NCBI RefSeq assembly: GCF_003515685.1 | Contig: NZ_QWEG01000018.1 | Coordinates: 1-64,000, forward strand | Length of the DNA stretch: 64,000 nucleotides | Direction: 5' to 3' | Origin: Neobacillus notoginsengisoli | Lineage (GTDB): Bacteria > Bacillota > Bacilli > Bacillales > Cytobacillaceae | Part shown: one piece after another, positions 1 through 8,202 of the stretch | How positions within the stretch are numbered: position 1 is the first letter of the stretch | Layout of the letters: each line of letters begins with the position of its first letter | Notes under the pieces: generated by a model | The model's database searches: none | What the model was told of the DNA's origin: nothing | The model's input: only the letters and a program-made list of their open reading frames with translations | Made by a program: the position numbers and the translations under genes

Positions 1-127
1 ACCTCACGTACGGTTTGATGAGGGGGAACAGGAAAAGGACTTGCCCACTTGTCTGGCTTAGTAAGGTGGAACACCCTGAAACCCGAGGACAAGAAGGGCA
101 AAGTCTAATTCCTGTTTTCTACTCTAC
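1..127 (+). mobile_element. 3' end of a group II intron (domains V and VI), partial
   Basis: The window opens with CCTCACGTACGGTTT, which matches the 3' arm of a bacterial group II intron domain V hairpin. It is followed by a GATGAGGGGG linker and a long stem in which AGGAAAAGGACTTGCCC (about 31-47) pairs imperfectly with GGGCAAAGTCTAATTCCT (about 97-114), as expected of domain VI. The block ends in CTACTCTAC, a typical 3' intron end. The reverse transcriptase and 5' domains would lie before the window, so intactness cannot be judged. The exact 3' boundary is an estimate. Confidence 0.55.
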
Positions 128-217
128 AATGGGATTGTCAGTCCCGATATTGACGGATATATAGTATTCTGGGAGATATCAGGAGAAAGGAATAAGAGGG
201 TCCGTATAACTGGAACA

Positions 218-655
218 ATATTTATGCAGGTGTCGTACCGACAAAAAATTAGTTATTGTATATCTGTTGATACATGGTTTTTATTCGGGGATTATTTTGG
301 TTTATCAAATTTGATCTTATCAGCACGTAAAATCAAATATTCATTGCCAAAACACGTTCTGGGAGAAATACAGATCTTTATATTAGAGATATCTCAAATG
401 CAGAATTCACGCTTTAACGCATAAGGAAAACGTTAATGATATAAGAGAAAGGCAAACACTTCAATTATTTTAAAAGTGGATAAGAATTAGTTATTGGAGT
501 CAAAATATTTGATCCGTTAGTTAAAACGAGAAAAGTAGACCATTAATTTATGAATTTCGAAAGCTTAATTAATGAAATTGAATTTCTAGTACTTATGATA
601 GGACATAATTATATTTAAAATAATATGGGAATAGTAAAATCCAACACCTACTTGA
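218..655 (+). pseudogene. Decayed copy of UDP-N-acetylmannosamine dehydrogenase (C-terminal half)
   Basis: Translation of 224-424 gives CISVDTWFLFGDYFGLSNLI, a near match to CISVDPWFLVGDYPGLTNLI in the larger dehydrogenase gene at 2356-3486. Farther on, about 497-640 reads GVKIFDPLVKTRKVDH, then a stop, then FMNFESLINEIEF, again parallel to the other copy. Several stops, frame changes and a missing stretch show it is long dead. It preserves the order of the C-terminal UDP-glucose/GDP-mannose dehydrogenase domain. It looks like the relic of a tandem duplication or of a second polysaccharide locus. Confidence 0.8.
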
Positions 656-661
656 TACTGA

Positions 662-712
662 AGTTGAGGTGCCTGTCACTCCCCGATTTTTCTTGTTTCA
701 CAGATTAGTTGT
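662..712. repeat. Dispersed GGTGCCTGTCACT repeat (type B), copy 1
   Basis: The stretch GGTGCCTGTCACTCCCCG, then a T-rich run and TTGTTTCACAGATTAG, recurs in variant form near 13590-13660, 26155-26200, 34005-34030, 48018-48050 and 58430-58480. All copies lie between genes or in gene debris. It is a non-coding dispersed element of unknown function. Confidence 0.6.
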
Positions 713-785
713 TCCCCAGTCTGTGTGAAAATTGGATGGAGTTAAAAGTTTAAGTATGAAGAGTTTTGAATTTGTTTTTGGATTT

Positions 786-814
786 TGCTGAGAGGAGTAC
801 CTCTCAGCATTTTA
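786..814 (+). terminator. Rho-independent terminator-like hairpin
   Basis: A perfect 10-bp stem (TGCTGAGAGG, loop AGTA, CCTCTCAGCA) is followed by TTTT. It lies downstream of the decayed dehydrogenase copy and probably ended that ancestral transcript. Confidence 0.65.
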
Positions 815-949
815 ACGTATATAGTGATCAAGAACAGAAAAGTTATCCGGAGAAAGAAGACGACCTACATGATAAATAATTGAAACAACCAAGAGTCATG
901 CGGGGTGTGTTGGTGAATTTAAAGTTGGATGGAAGAGGAGATTATGTAA

Positions 950-1039
950 ATGATAAATATAATTGGTTTAGGTTATATAGGGTTACCAACTGCATTAATG
1001 TTTGCAAAAAGTGGGGTAAGGGTAGTTGGAACAGACTAT
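950..1039 (+). pseudogene. wecC: UDP-ManNAc dehydrogenase, 5' fragment (30 codons) cut by an IS insertion
   Basis: ATG at 950 opens MINIIGLGYIGLPTALMFAK, the Rossmann nucleotide-binding start (GxGxxG) of the UDP-glucose/UDP-ManNAc dehydrogenase family. The reading frame holds to GTDY and is then broken by foreign sequence from 1040. The rest of the gene resumes at 2356. Removing 1040-2350 together with one copy of ACTAT rejoins the two parts in frame as GTDYNVNLINSL, giving about 406 residues, normal for the family. The enzyme oxidises UDP-ManNAc to UDP-ManNAc uronate for capsule or teichuronic-type polymers. As it stands the gene cannot make a full enzyme. Confidence 0.85.
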
Positions 1040-1126
1040 TGTAACTGCTAGACTAAGGTGGTTCTTACGTAAATATGGTGATAGCTTTATACACTGCTTT
1101 TCGGGTATAGCAATACTAAAACCCAA

Positions 1127-1859
1127 ATGGCGGTGATATCAATGGTCAATTCTAGCATTGAGGAACTTTTCAAGTTTGACCAAAATGTTGAAGTCGTTCA
1201 TACACTGATTGAGCCAGATGCACTGTATGCCGTGTTAAATGTAAACTCAAAATATGCCCAATGCCCAGAATGCAAGCATTTATCCCTTAGACATCACAGC
1301 CAATATGCCAGGAAAGTCGATGATCTTCCTGTTTCTGGCCACCCGGTTCATATAACCGTTTGTTTGCACAAATGGTTCTGTGATAACAAAGACTGTACAA
1401 CAAAGGTTTTTACCGAACGTTTGAATTGGTTAAGCCCTTCCTCAAGAAAAACCGACAGGCTTGAAAAGCTGATTCGTCACGTTGGATTCTCCAATAACTG
1501 CATGGCAGCCGAAAAAATCTGCCGGAAAATGCGCATCTCTATAAGCCATGATGCCATTCTGTACCGAATAAAAAAAGAAGAACCAATTCAGCCCAAGGAG
1601 TGTCCCTTTCGTCGGCATTGATGATTTTGCTTTTAAGAAAAGAAAGCGGTACGGCACAATTTTCATTGACTTACAAACAGGTGCAATCCTTGATTTTTTG
1701 CCAAACCGGGACAAGGAGTCTGTAAGGAACTGGCTTATCAAGCATCCTGAAATCCAACTGATTACAAGGGATCGTGCACATGCATATAAAAGCGCGGTAG
1801 ATGAAGCGTCACCTAAAATCAAGCAGGTTGGTGATCGGTGGCATATCCTTCAACATCTT
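1127..1859 (+). pseudogene. ISL3-family transposase, N-terminal part with frameshift, truncated
   Basis: The first 160 codons hold the ISL3 zinc-binding region (CPECKHLSLRHH, then CDNKDC) and a helix-turn-helix stretch. A one-base shift near 1612 breaks the frame. In the next frame VGIDDFAFKKRKRYGTIFID and the domain around RDRAHAYKSAVDEASPK continue the DDE-type catalytic domain, including its first acidic residue. Similarity stops at HILQHLF (about 1860), where istB sequence begins. The C-terminal catalytic part is missing, so it cannot be active. Confidence 0.85.
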
Positions 1860-2293
1860 TTCGACTCGGCCCCCCAGGTGTCGGGAAAACCCATATTGCG
1901 ATTGGACTTGGCCTGGAAGCAATAAATAGTGGATACAAGGCATCTTTTTATACCATGGGTGAATTAATCAATATATTGAAAACACAGGAATATCTGCGTA
2001 AATCCCAACTTCAGCTTAAGGCTGTAAAAGAGGCTGATCTTGTCATCATAGATGATTTGATGTACATGGCCATGGACCAAAGGGAAGCCAATTTATTCTT
2101 CCATTTAATTAACGATCTATATGAACGAAGTTCAATTATTCTAACCTCCAATAAGGGGCCAGAACAATGGGGTGAACTCATGGGGGATAAAGGAATTGCT
2201 ACAGCAATATTAGACCGGTTGCTTCATAGAGTTGAGGTTATCCATTTAAATGGTGAGAGCTATAGGATTAAAAATAGAAGTACAATATTTTGA
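1860..2293 (+). pseudogene. IS21-family helper ATPase IstB, 5'-truncated
   Basis: The frame enters at the Walker A motif (LGPPGVGKTH, about 1865-1894) and continues through Walker B (LVIIDDL) and the sensor region (IILTSNKGPEQWGE) to the normal C terminus with LLHRVEVIHLNGESYR. The N-terminal 90-100 residues typical of IstB are missing because the ISL3 fragment is joined here. IstB normally helps the IstA transposase with target choice; no istA is present. Confidence 0.85.
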
Positions 2294-2350
2294 GCAAAAA
2301 GTGTTCAATCTTAACGAGCAGAAACTGTTCAAAAGTACTTGACGGTTACA
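2291..2350 (+). repeat. IS21-type right end with repeated terminal motifs
   Basis: Two direct repeats, GAGCAAAAAGTGTTCA (2292-2307) and GAGCAGAAACTGTTCA (2318-2333), sit just after istB and before the terminal GGTTACA. Multiple short repeats at the ends are a known trait of IS21 elements, where they bind the transposase. The target duplication ACTAT follows at once. Confidence 0.7.
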
Positions 2351-2355
2351 ACTAT

Positions 2356-3486
2356 AATGTTAATCTAATAAATTCTTTATCTGAAGGAAAGCTTACTTTT
2401 GATGAAGAAGGCTTAGAAGAATTATTTAAAGAAGCTGTAGCGAATGAAATTGAATTTACAACGGAGTATAAAAAGACTAATACCTATATTATTGCAGTTC
2501 CAACACCTTATCTAAAAGATAGTAAAAAGCTTGATCCTCAGTATGTTATCTCCGCAATAAATAGCGTGCTTAAGGTCTGTGAAAAAGGTGCAGTATTAAT
2601 CATTGAATCAACAATTACACCGGGAACAATAGATAAATATATTCGCCCGGAAATAGAAAAAAGAGGTCATAAAATTGGTGAAGATATTCATTTGGTGCAT
2701 GCACCAGAAAGAATTATACCTGGTAACCTAATTTATGAACTTGAACATAATTCACGTACTATTGGGGCAGACAGCTATGAATTGGGAAATAAGGTTAAAG
2801 GTCTATATTCACACTTTTGTAAAGGTGAAATCGTTGTAACCGATATCAGATCTGCAGAAATGTCTAAGGTTGTGGAAAATACCTATAGAGATATAAATAT
2901 TGCATTTGCAAATGAATTAGCTAAAATCTGTCGGTCTGATAACATGGATGTATATGAAATTATTAAAATTGCGAATAAACATCCAAGGGTAAATATATTA
3001 CAGCCTGGCCCAGGTGTTGGAGGCCATTGTATATCGGTTGATCCATGGTTTCTAGTTGGGGATTACCCAGGTTTAACAAATCTTATTTTAACAGCACGTA
3101 AAATAAATGATTCAATGCCGAGACACGTACTTGGTAGAATTAGAGATATTATGAGAGAACATGACATTAGGGATATTTCAAAAGTAGGGTTATACGGTTT
3201 AACATATAAGGATAACGTCGATGATACCAGAGAAAGTCCAACACTTCAATTACTAGAAAGAATGGATGAGCACTTAGCATTTGGAGTCAAAGTATTCGAC
3301 CCGTTGGTTAAAACAAGAATAGTAGATCATCAATTTATGAATTTCGAAGACTTCATTAATGAAATTGAAATACTTGTCATAATGGCAGGACATGATCATA
3401 TTAAAAACAATATGGAAATAATAAAAGATAAACTCATACTGGATACTAAGAATGTGTGTACTTTTGATGGTGTTTATAAATTATAG
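2356..3486 (+). pseudogene. wecC: UDP-N-acetyl-D-mannosamine dehydrogenase, 3' part (376 codons)
   Basis: This is most of the dehydrogenase: the end of the NAD domain (YIIAVPTPYLKD), the central domain with ESTITPGT, HAPERIIPG, EMSKVVENTYRDINIAFANE and the catalytic segment GPGVGGHCISVDPW containing the active-site Cys, and the C-terminal UDP-binding domain (GLTYKDNVDDTRESPT). The coding frame can be read back to 2290 into IS sequence, which gives a 398-codon open frame without a GxGxxG motif. It belongs with the 30-codon piece at 950. The gene next downstream makes UDP-ManNAc, its substrate. It could still be translated as an inactive fragment. Confidence 0.85.
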
Positions 3487-3506
3487 ATAAATGTAGGTGG
3501 AGACAG

Positions 3507-4607
3507 TTGAAGAAAAAGGTGATGGTTGTCTTTGGAACGAGACCAGAGGCAATCAAAATGTGTCCTTTAGTTAATGAATTAAAAACAAGAGAGAATTTAG
3601 AAACTATAGTTTGTGTAACTGGACAACATAGAGAAATGTTAGATCAAGTCTTGGAAGCCTTTAATGTTGTTCCGGACTATGATTTATCAATTATGAAGTC
3701 AAAACAGACTCTATTTGATGTGACCATTAACATCCTAGAAAAAATGAAAGTAGTATTGGAAGAGGTAAAGCCAAATGTAGTATTAGTTCATGGTGACACT
3801 TCTACAACATTTGTTACGTCTTTAGCATGCTTTTATTTACAAATTCCAGTAGGACATGTGGAAGCGGGATTACGTACTTATAACATTTATTCTCCATATC
3901 CAGAGGAGTTTAATCGACAAGCTGTAGGAATAGTAGCAAAGTATAATTTTGCTCCAACGGAAATGTCCAAAGAAAACTTGTTAAAAGAGGGTAAAGTTCC
4001 AACATCTATTTATGTGACTGGTAATACAGCTATAGATGCACTTAATACTACAGTGCAAGATGATTATTCACATGAGCAGCTTGAATGGGCATCAGATAGT
4101 AGGCTTATTATGATTACCGCACATAGAAGAGAAAATCTTGGACAACCAATGAGAAATATGTTTAAAGCTATCAAACGAATTGTTGATGAGTATCCAGACA
4201 TAAAGGCGATATACCCAATTCATATGAACCCGGTAGTTAGAGAGGCGGCTAACGAGATTTTAGGGGATTGTGATCGAATAAAAATTATTGAGCCTTTAGA
4301 AGTATTAGATTTCCATAATTTCCTTTCGAAATCGTATTTAATTCTTACAGATAGTGGCGGTATTCAAGAAGAAGCTCCAAGCTTAGGAAAGCCAGTCTTG
4401 GTTATGCGTGATACTACTGAGCGACCTGAAGGTATTAAAGCTGGTACACTTAAATTAGTAGGTACAGACGAAGAAACCATCTATAACAACTTTAAATTAC
4501 TACTTGAAGATAAAGAAGAGTATGAAAAAATGAGTAAAGCAAGTAATCCATATGGTGATGGATTTGCAAGTAAAAGAATTGCTAATGTGTTAGAGGGGAA
4601 ATTGTAA
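3507..4607 (+). CDS. mnaA: UDP-N-acetylglucosamine 2-epimerase (non-hydrolysing)
   Basis: This cytoplasmic enzyme interconverts UDP-GlcNAc and UDP-ManNAc, feeding ManNAc-containing wall or capsule polymers. The 366 residues match the family length. Motifs seen are GTRPEAIK (10-17), HGDTST (95-100), HVEAGLRT (117-124), SPYPEEFNR (129-137) and DSGGIQEEAPSLGKPVL near the C terminus. The start is TTG at 3507, 6 bases after GGTGGAGA. It lies 20 bases after the broken dehydrogenase gene, so the two were one operon. With the dehydrogenase disrupted, UDP-ManNAc may still be made but not oxidised through this locus. Confidence 0.95.
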   Translation: MKKKVMVVFGTRPEAIKMCPLVNELKTRENLETIVCVTGQHREMLDQVLEAFNVVPDYDLSIMKSKQTLFDVTINILEKMKVVLEEVKPNVVLVHGDTSTTFVTSLACFYLQIPVGHVEAGLRTYNIYSPYPEEFNRQAVGIVAKYNFAPTEMSKENLLKEGKVPTSIYVTGNTAIDALNTTVQDDYSHEQLEWASDSRLIMITAHRRENLGQPMRNMFKAIKRIVDEYPDIKAIYPIHMNPVVREAANEILGDCDRIKIIEPLEVLDFHNFLSKSYLILTDSGGIQEEAPSLGKPVLVMRDTTERPEGIKAGTLKLVGTDEETIYNNFKLLLEDKEEYEKMSKASNPYGDGFASKRIANVLEGKL

Positions 4608-4681
4608 TAAGCAAACCCTTTAGGTTAAGAGAAGTATATAGTTACTGATTGGTGTTTGCAGTATAGGATAACTAATTTGGG

Positions 4682-4714
4682 GAGTAGAACCGAGAGGTTC
4701 TACTCACTTTTTTT
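4682..4714 (+). terminator. Terminator after the epimerase gene
   Basis: A perfect 10-bp stem (GAGTAGAACC, loop GAGA, GGTTCTACTC) is followed by ACTTTTTTT, a strong intrinsic terminator separating the polysaccharide genes from the LacI operon. Confidence 0.9.
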
Positions 4715-4787
4715 GGTAACCGGATTCAGAATATTCTTGAGAGTATTAGATGAAGCGAAAAAAATTTATTAATTAATCAGAAAATTA

Positions 4788-4833
4788 TTTACATTCGGAA
4801 CCAATCATGATATTATTTCTGTAAACGTTTTCA
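4788..4833 (+). promoter_or_regulatory. Sigma-A promoter with overlapping LacI/CcpA-type operator
   Basis: TTTACA (4788-4793), a 17-bp spacer and TATTAT (4811-4816) form a good vegetative promoter. TGTAAACGTTTTCA (4820-4833) follows within 4 bases and fits the cre consensus TGWAANCGNTNWCA exactly. The central AAACGTTT is also the core of most LacI-family operators, so it may serve the regulator encoded next (autoregulation), CcpA, or both. Its place around the start point favours repression. Confidence 0.75.
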
Positions 4834-4865
4834 TATATTTTTGCAGTAGCCTGGAGTGAAGAGTA

Positions 4866-5873
4866 TTGAAAGTGAAATTAAAAGATGTTGCAGAACATTT
4901 AAATATTTCGGTATCAACCGTTTCAAGAGTAGTAAACAATAAAGATTATGTAAAACCAGAATTACGCAAGAAGGTTTTGGAAGCGCTGGATCTATTTCAA
5001 TATCGTCCAAACGAAATTGCAAGAAGTTTAAAGAGTAAAACTAGCAAAGTTATTGGTGTGGTTGTGCCCGATATTATGAATCAGTTTTTTGCCGCAATAA
5101 TAAGAGGGGTAGAATCCATTGCACGAGAACATGGTTACTCGATTATTATTTGTAATAGCGATGAAAGATTGGATAAAGAGGCAGAATATCTACAATTACT
5201 AGTGCAAAAACAGATATCCGCACTGGTAATTGCTACAGTGAATGAAACGGCTCCTTTTTTGGAACAATTCAAGGCCTATAACATACCGACAGTATTTGTC
5301 GACAACCTGCCGAAAGCAGAGGGACAGTTTGATAGTGTAACGGTAGATAATGTAAGAGCCAGTTATGAATTGGTTCAGCATATAATAAATGCCGGACATA
5401 AAAAAATCGCACTTATCACCGGCCCGCTGAACCAAACATCTAGCAGTGAGCGATTTATCGGATGGGAAAAGGCGATGGTTGATGCAGGTAATCACATTAA
5501 AAAGGAATGGATAAAAGTAGGCACCTTTAAACAGAAGGATGGTTATGAATTCATGAAACAAATACTGAGACTGAAAGAGCTGCCTACTGCTGTTTTTGCT
5601 GCGAATAATATATTGGCTTACGGAGCAATAAGAGCCATTAAGGAACATGGTATAGATATTCCAACTGATATATCCCTTATTAGTTTTGATACCATTGACC
5701 CTACCGGTTTATTGGCACCGAGGATTACTTCAATGATTCAGCCGGCTGAGGAAATAGGGGTTATCGCCGGAGATTTAATCATTAGGAAACTGCAAAACCC
5801 AGAAATTAAGAGGGTAGAACGAGTTATCCTAGAACCTGAATTTGATAAGGGGGAATCCGTGCTTTCAAAGTAA
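4866..5873 (+). CDS. LacI-family sugar-responsive transcriptional regulator
   Basis: This is a 335-residue repressor with an N-terminal helix-turn-helix (KLKDVAEHLNISVSTVSRVV, about 4-23), the hinge helix (NEIARSLKSKTSKVIGVVVP) and a periplasmic-binding-protein-like sensor domain with GPLNQTSSSERFIGW and VISFDTIDPTG-like loops. The start is TTG at 4866 after GGAGTGAAGAG; GTG at 4872 is the alternative. It is the first gene of a cassette holding a hydrolase, a ribose-type ABC transporter and a kinase, so its inducer is probably the imported sugar or its phosphate. Operator-like sites flank it at 4820 and 5895. Confidence 0.9.
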   Translation: MKVKLKDVAEHLNISVSTVSRVVNNKDYVKPELRKKVLEALDLFQYRPNEIARSLKSKTSKVIGVVVPDIMNQFFAAIIRGVESIAREHGYSIIICNSDERLDKEAEYLQLLVQKQISALVIATVNETAPFLEQFKAYNIPTVFVDNLPKAEGQFDSVTVDNVRASYELVQHIINAGHKKIALITGPLNQTSSSERFIGWEKAMVDAGNHIKKEWIKVGTFKQKDGYEFMKQILRLKELPTAVFAANNILAYGAIRAIKEHGIDIPTDISLISFDTIDPTGLLAPRITSMIQPAEEIGVIAGDLIIRKLQNPEIKRVERVILEPEFDKGESVLSK

Positions 5874-5894
5874 GCGGTCTATACTATTTTTTTC

Positions 5895-5908
5895 TGCAAA
5901 CGTTATCA
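5895..5908 (+). promoter_or_regulatory. LacI/CcpA-type operator between regulator and hydrolase genes
   Basis: TGCAAACGTTATCA fits the cre consensus at 13 of 14 positions (C instead of A/T at position 3) and has the same AACGTT core as the site at 4820. It lies 22 bases after the regulator stop and before the next gene, as expected for a second operator of the same regulator. Confidence 0.5.
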
Positions 5909-5997
5909 GACAAAATTTCATAAATGAAAGGAGGCGATTTAAGGGAATCTGGAAATCTCATAGAATTAATAAACCAAATGTAAAGGAGTCGAGGATA

Positions 5998-7170
5998 GTG
6001 ACAAATCGAATCAAGATTTCAGACAGTGAGTATAAAGAGCGATTAAAAAGGGCTGCAAAGCTAGTTGAACAAAAAGGTTTAGATGTTCTTTTAGTTAATT
6101 CAAATGAAGCTGATTTTTCAAATGCACGTTATTTTAGTGGCTATTGGCCAATTTTTGAAACGTCTGGGGTAGCCATTTCCGCTGACGGACAGGCAGCGCT
6201 ATTAATTGGCCCCGAGAGCAAGGCATATGCAGAGGACGTAAGCAAGATTGAAAATATTTTTATGCTCAAAGAATATAGAGAGTCTGCGGATCCAGCATAC
6301 CCAGAACTACAGACTAATACATATCGCGATGTGTTCCGCTCAATCGGATTAAAAGGTGATAAATTAAAGATTGGAATTGGCGGATACCTGGTCACAACTT
6401 TACCGATGCTAGATGGACTTCGACAGGAATATCCTGATGCCGAAATCGTCCGCGCCGATGACATTATGGTCGAACTACGGTCGATTAAATCAGAAAATGA
6501 AATCTTGTGTTTAAGGGAAAGTTTCAGGATTACGGAAATTGCAATGGATAATGTCATTAAAAATATTAGTCCAGGAATGACTGAGCTACAGCTAGTAGGT
6601 TTGGCTCAACAGGCCATTTATGAAAACGGTGCCGAATATGAAGGAATGCCCATGTATGTATTTAGTGGAAAATCTACCCGCCATGCGATTTCGAGACCGA
6701 CCCACCGCCAGATAAGGGAAGGGGATATCATTCAACTTAATCTTTCTGCAAGAGTGGATGGATACTCCTGTGGTATCGGAACACCAGTAAGTTTAGGTAA
6801 GATGAGCACTTACCAAAAAGATATTGTGGAATTTGCCCTTGAAGCACATAACTGGACAAAAGCGCAACTTAAAGAAGGCGTTTTAGCCTCCGATATTGCA
6901 CAAGGATATATCAACCTATTTAAGAGTAAAGGGAAATCTGAGAACTACTTATATGGTCCATGCCACGGTTTAGGAATGATTGAAGTAGAACCACCTTGGA
7001 TGGAGACTACATCCGATTATCAATTAAGAAAGAATATGACATTCCAGATCGATACTTTTGTCTCAACTCCAGACTTTGGGGTTCGTTGGGAAACCGGTGC
7101 AGTCATTACTGAAAGCGGTTGCTCACTGCTGTCCAATCCGCTTAGCAAAATTCATGAGTTAATGTTTTAA
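5998..7170 (+). CDS. M24 (pita-bread) family protein, creatinase-like, without canonical metal ligands
   Basis: The 390 residues have an N-terminal creatinase/prolidase domain (about 1-150) and a C-terminal pita-bread domain. M24 aminopeptidases bind two metals through Asp, Asp, His, Glu, Glu. Here the first Asp is Asn248 (QLNLSARVDGY), the second is Gly in CGIGTP, and the first Glu is Asp in FQIDTFV. His323 (PCHGLGM) and the distal Glu (RWETG) remain. This pattern recalls creatinase, a metal-free M24 hydrolase of C-N bonds. Start GTG 5998 follows AAAGGAG; the open frame runs farther upstream into the regulator gene but that part lacks a binding site. Substrate unknown; sugar-transport neighbours suggest a small glycosylated or guanidino compound. 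Confidence 0.75.
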   Translation: MTNRIKISDSEYKERLKRAAKLVEQKGLDVLLVNSNEADFSNARYFSGYWPIFETSGVAISADGQAALLIGPESKAYAEDVSKIENIFMLKEYRESADPAYPELQTNTYRDVFRSIGLKGDKLKIGIGGYLVTTLPMLDGLRQEYPDAEIVRADDIMVELRSIKSENEILCLRESFRITEIAMDNVIKNISPGMTELQLVGLAQQAIYENGAEYEGMPMYVFSGKSTRHAISRPTHRQIREGDIIQLNLSARVDGYSCGIGTPVSLGKMSTYQKDIVEFALEAHNWTKAQLKEGVLASDIAQGYINLFKSKGKSENYLYGPCHGLGMIEVEPPWMETTSDYQLRKNMTFQIDTFVSTPDFGVRWETGAVITESGCSLLSNPLSKIHELMF

Positions 7171-7196
7171 TTTATTTCATAATTAGGGGGCCGTTA

Positions 7197-8144
7197 ATGA
7201 TGAAAAAAAGGATCGTTCTAACTTGTTTGCTATTGGCCACATTATTAGTATCCTCGGCATGCTCGAATAGTACCGCCGGTAAAAAGAAAGATGACGGAAA
7301 AATAACTTTTGGGGTGACCTTTCAAACTTTACAGCATGAGTTTTTTGTTTCAATGAAAAAGGGACTTGAAGAAACCGCTAAAGAACATAATGTTGAAATT
7401 TTATTCTCAGATGCAAACTTTCAATTTGATAAACAACAATCGGCAATGGAAGATTTTTCATCACAAAAAGTAGACGCTATTCTCACTGTCCCTGTCAACT
7501 CGGAAGGAATAGCATCTTCAATAAAGTCTGCTAAATCAAAAGGGATTCCGGTAGTTACCTTGGATATTGGATCCAATGAAGAAGTAGAGGATTTATACAT
7601 TGCCTCTGATAATTACTTGGGTGGAAAACTAGCAGCAGAATATTTAACAAAAACCTTAGGAATAACATCCGGGAATATATTCATAATGACTGCTCCGGAA
7701 GATCTTTCTATCCGTGAAAGAGTGGATGGGTTTAAAGAGGTACTTAAAGATTTTCCTAATATTAAAATTGCCACTGATCAGCATGGTGGGGTCTCTAGAG
7801 ATAAGGCGCTTCAAATTACTGAAAACGTCCTACAATCCAATCCTAAGTTAGATATCATTTTTTCTTCAAACGATGAAATGACAATGGGTGCCCTCAAGGC
7901 AGTACAGGCAGCTAAAAAGGAGAAAGACATTACTATAATTGGTTATGATTTAAGTCAAGATATTGCTGAAGAAATTAAAAAAGGCTCAGCTATTAAAGCT
8001 GTAACTGCCCAGGACCCATACGCTATTGGCAAGGCTGCAATTGAGGATGCACTGAAATTAATTAACAAAGAAAAGCTCCCTAAAAAAATTGGAATTGATG
8101 TAAAAGTTGTTGATGCTAAAAACATTGATGAAGTAACCAATTAA
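7197..8144 (+). CDS. Ribose-type ABC transporter substrate-binding lipoprotein
   Basis: This 315-residue protein has a lipoprotein signal peptide with lipobox VSSAC (Cys22), then a class-I periplasmic-binding fold of the RbsB type (ITFGVTFQTLQHEFFVSM at the mature start, DAILTVPVN, GIPVVTLDI, SNDEMTMGALKAV, IIGYD). It is anchored outside the membrane and delivers a sugar to the permease two genes on. Start is ATG 7197 or the adjacent 7200, after AGGGGG. A gap of 58 bases separates it from the ATPase. The exact sugar cannot be read from sequence. Confidence 0.9.
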   Translation: MMKKRIVLTCLLLATLLVSSACSNSTAGKKKDDGKITFGVTFQTLQHEFFVSMKKGLEETAKEHNVEILFSDANFQFDKQQSAMEDFSSQKVDAILTVPVNSEGIASSIKSAKSKGIPVVTLDIGSNEEVEDLYIASDNYLGGKLAAEYLTKTLGITSGNIFIMTAPEDLSIRERVDGFKEVLKDFPNIKIATDQHGGVSRDKALQITENVLQSNPKLDIIFSSNDEMTMGALKAVQAAKKEKDITIIGYDLSQDIAEEIKKGSAIKAVTAQDPYAIGKAAIEDALKLINKEKLPKKIGIDVKVVDAKNIDEVTN

Positions 8145-8202
8145 TAAGTGGCCCCTTTATTTAAAAGGGGCTTACTTATCTAGCTAATGGGAGAGTGAGA
8201 AT

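Larger units (their letters stand above)
1040..2350 (+). mobile_element. Composite IS remnant (IS21 ends and istB, ISL3 transposase piece) with 5-bp target duplication
   Basis: The insert is bounded by ACTAT at 1035-1039 and again at 2351-2355. Its ends are TGTAAC (left) and GTTACA (right), an inverted terminal match. IS21-family elements end in TG...CA and duplicate 4-8 bp, which fits. Inside are a frameshifted ISL3-type transposase fragment (1127 to about 1860) fused directly to the C-terminal part of an IS21 helper ATPase IstB (about 1860-2293). The istA gene, the start of istB and the end of the ISL3 transposase are absent. The simplest history is an IS21 insertion, an ISL3 insertion into it, then an internal deletion. 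Confidence 0.75.

Noticed and set aside
1442-1822. 126-codon minus-strand open frame
   Set aside because: It is antisense to the ISL3 transposase fragment, has no ribosome site and no protein-like pattern.
5199-5648. 149-codon minus-strand open frame inside the LacI gene
   Set aside because: Cys/Tyr/Phe-rich shadow of a well supported gene on the other strand.
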